Origin: Vanilla planifolia
Lineage: Eukaryota > Streptophyta > Magnoliopsida > Asparagales > Orchidaceae
Assembly: GCA_023846275.1 (NCBI GenBank)
Contig: CM043878.1
Coordinates: forward strand, 6,999,501-7,063,500
Reading direction: 5' to 3'
DNA: 64,000 nt
Numbering within the stretch: position 1 is the stretch's first letter; the number at the start of each line of letters is the position of its first letter. The notes under the pieces were generated by a model. The model worked only from the letters and a program-made list of their open reading frames with translations. It had not been told where the DNA came from and did no database searches. A program made the translations under genes and the position numbers. Positions 62,812 through 64,000 of this stretch are shown piece by piece.

Positions 62812-64000
62812 CTGTTTTATTAACACATCTAAGGAATTAATACTATGCATACTTCGGCTAGAGTCATCAAATGTTCCAAAAAAAAAAAAAGGTACACATT
62901 GGAAGAAAAGGAACCCTTTGATAAAAACAACCAACATTCTCAATCACCACATGGTAAAAAAACTGAATATTTAATGAAGTTTAATGTAAATGACATAGGT
63001 GAATAGTACAACTAATTTAAATGAACTCAAAGAGATATCAGCATAATATGAAAAAGATATACAAGTTGTTCCCACCGAAAATATGCCAACAATGGAGGGA
63101 TAATATTAGGTCCATTGTATGAATAGCCTAGGTTAATTGGATTAACTGAACACTCGAAAGTGCTCTAACAAGTAATTAGGTTATTTATCCTTATGATATG
63201 AATTGACCCCATCAACTTAAATTTTAGCTAACAACCTCTTAGTCTCATAAGCTTAATAACTCAAGACTAAATTTTAATGATAACAATACCAATTAAGTAA
63301 GCTACTAATGCATTACTTAGTGCACGTAGAAGAACTTTGAAACTTCAACAAACTCAAGTGCTCAAGTGAAGCACAAACTAAGCTCAAACAAAAGCTCAAG
63401 TGATTACTTAATGAAAGAGTTCAAGAGCATTAATGATTAAAGAAGGCATTCTAAGTTTGCAAAAGGATTCAAAATTTAAGTCGAGAAAGACACTTGAAGC
63501 TTACAAAGAAGAACTCTTCATAAAACAAAAAATTAAAATCAATTTTAGAAAATTTTTATAAGTAGATATTTGTTAAAATTAATCTTATAAGGCTCAAATT
63601 ATATGTATCATGCTTTCAAAAATAAATAAATAAAAACTTCATTTACATGCATCTAGATTTTACTCAGAATTTTTTTTTACAAAAAAAAGGTTTTCAAAAA
63701 CCTGTTTGGTGTGCTAGGTGCATGCAAATCCTAGGTGAATTTTATTGCACGTGCACATAACAGAGGATTGTCAACTATACACCACCTCATAACATACAAC
63801 AGGTAAAGCAAATGCATGTAGAACAAAAGATTGCAAACTGTACATAACATATAGTATGCAAGGTAGATGCATGTGAAACAAAGATTTGCAGACTGTACAT
63901 TGCATTGCTTATGGTACACAACACGAATGTATGCATTCCTAGGAATTGCAAACATGTAATTTTTTGCATAGAGCACATCTAGTCAATTGAGAATAAGCAA
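62812..64000. other. Right end of the window, no exon recognised
   Basis: This is AT-rich sequence, probably intron or 5' flank of the minus-strand gene. A loosely repeated set of words at about 63770-63960 (AACATAC, GCATGTAGAACAAA / GCATGTGAAACAAA, GATTGCAAACTGTACAT / GATTTGCAGACTGTACAT) forms a diverged tandem repeat of roughly 60 bases. Confidence 0.45.

Overview
The window is nuclear DNA of a flowering plant. The evidence is a very AT-rich background, split genes with GT-AG introns, plant-specific families (SWEET sugar transporter, CC-type glutaredoxin, CCT-domain protein, plant ELM2/SANT-like and F-box families), a long chromovirus-type solo LTR and LINE relics. The GC-rich coding sequence of the intronless glutaredoxin inside AT-rich flanks hints at a non-grass monocot, but that is weak inference. 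No bacterial-style operon, CRISPR array or phage is present. Gene models below were built by eye from splice sites, reading phase and family resemblance.

Layout. 1-8000: 5' part of a minus-strand SANT-domain gene. The large coding exon is at 3391-4293, there is a likely 5'UTR exon at 4616-4735, and a GC-rich first exon ends at 7508; the 3' exons were not found. 8000-22350: gene-poor DNA with a 3.0-kb solo LTR (14513-17513, 5-bp target duplication) and relics. 22426-32111: plus-strand gene for a small lysine-rich protein, with exon 1 separated from exon 2 by an 8.3-kb intron that carries an inactivated antisense LINE. 32505-34138: minus-strand SWEET transporter, six exons, one GC-AG intron. 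34300-46000: gene-poor DNA with microsatellites. 46112-46426: intronless CC-type glutaredoxin with a clear TATA box. 50297-50702: a promoter-like GC-rich block with a short hydrophobic ORF. 52132-56256: minus-strand F-box gene, four exons, with a LINE ORF1 relic in intron 3. 57411-62811 and probably beyond: minus-strand CCT-domain gene whose CCT motif is split by an intron and whose long upstream intron holds two tandemly duplicated blocks and a retroelement fragment.

The genes do not form a pathway; this is an ordinary plant gene neighbourhood expanded by transposable elements. I found no convincing undescribed system. The most useful observations are the non-canonical GC-AG intron in the SWEET gene, the gene that is only seen by joining exons 8.3 kb apart, the complete solo LTR, the LINE with a destroyed catalytic motif, and the duplicated blocks in the CCT-gene intron.
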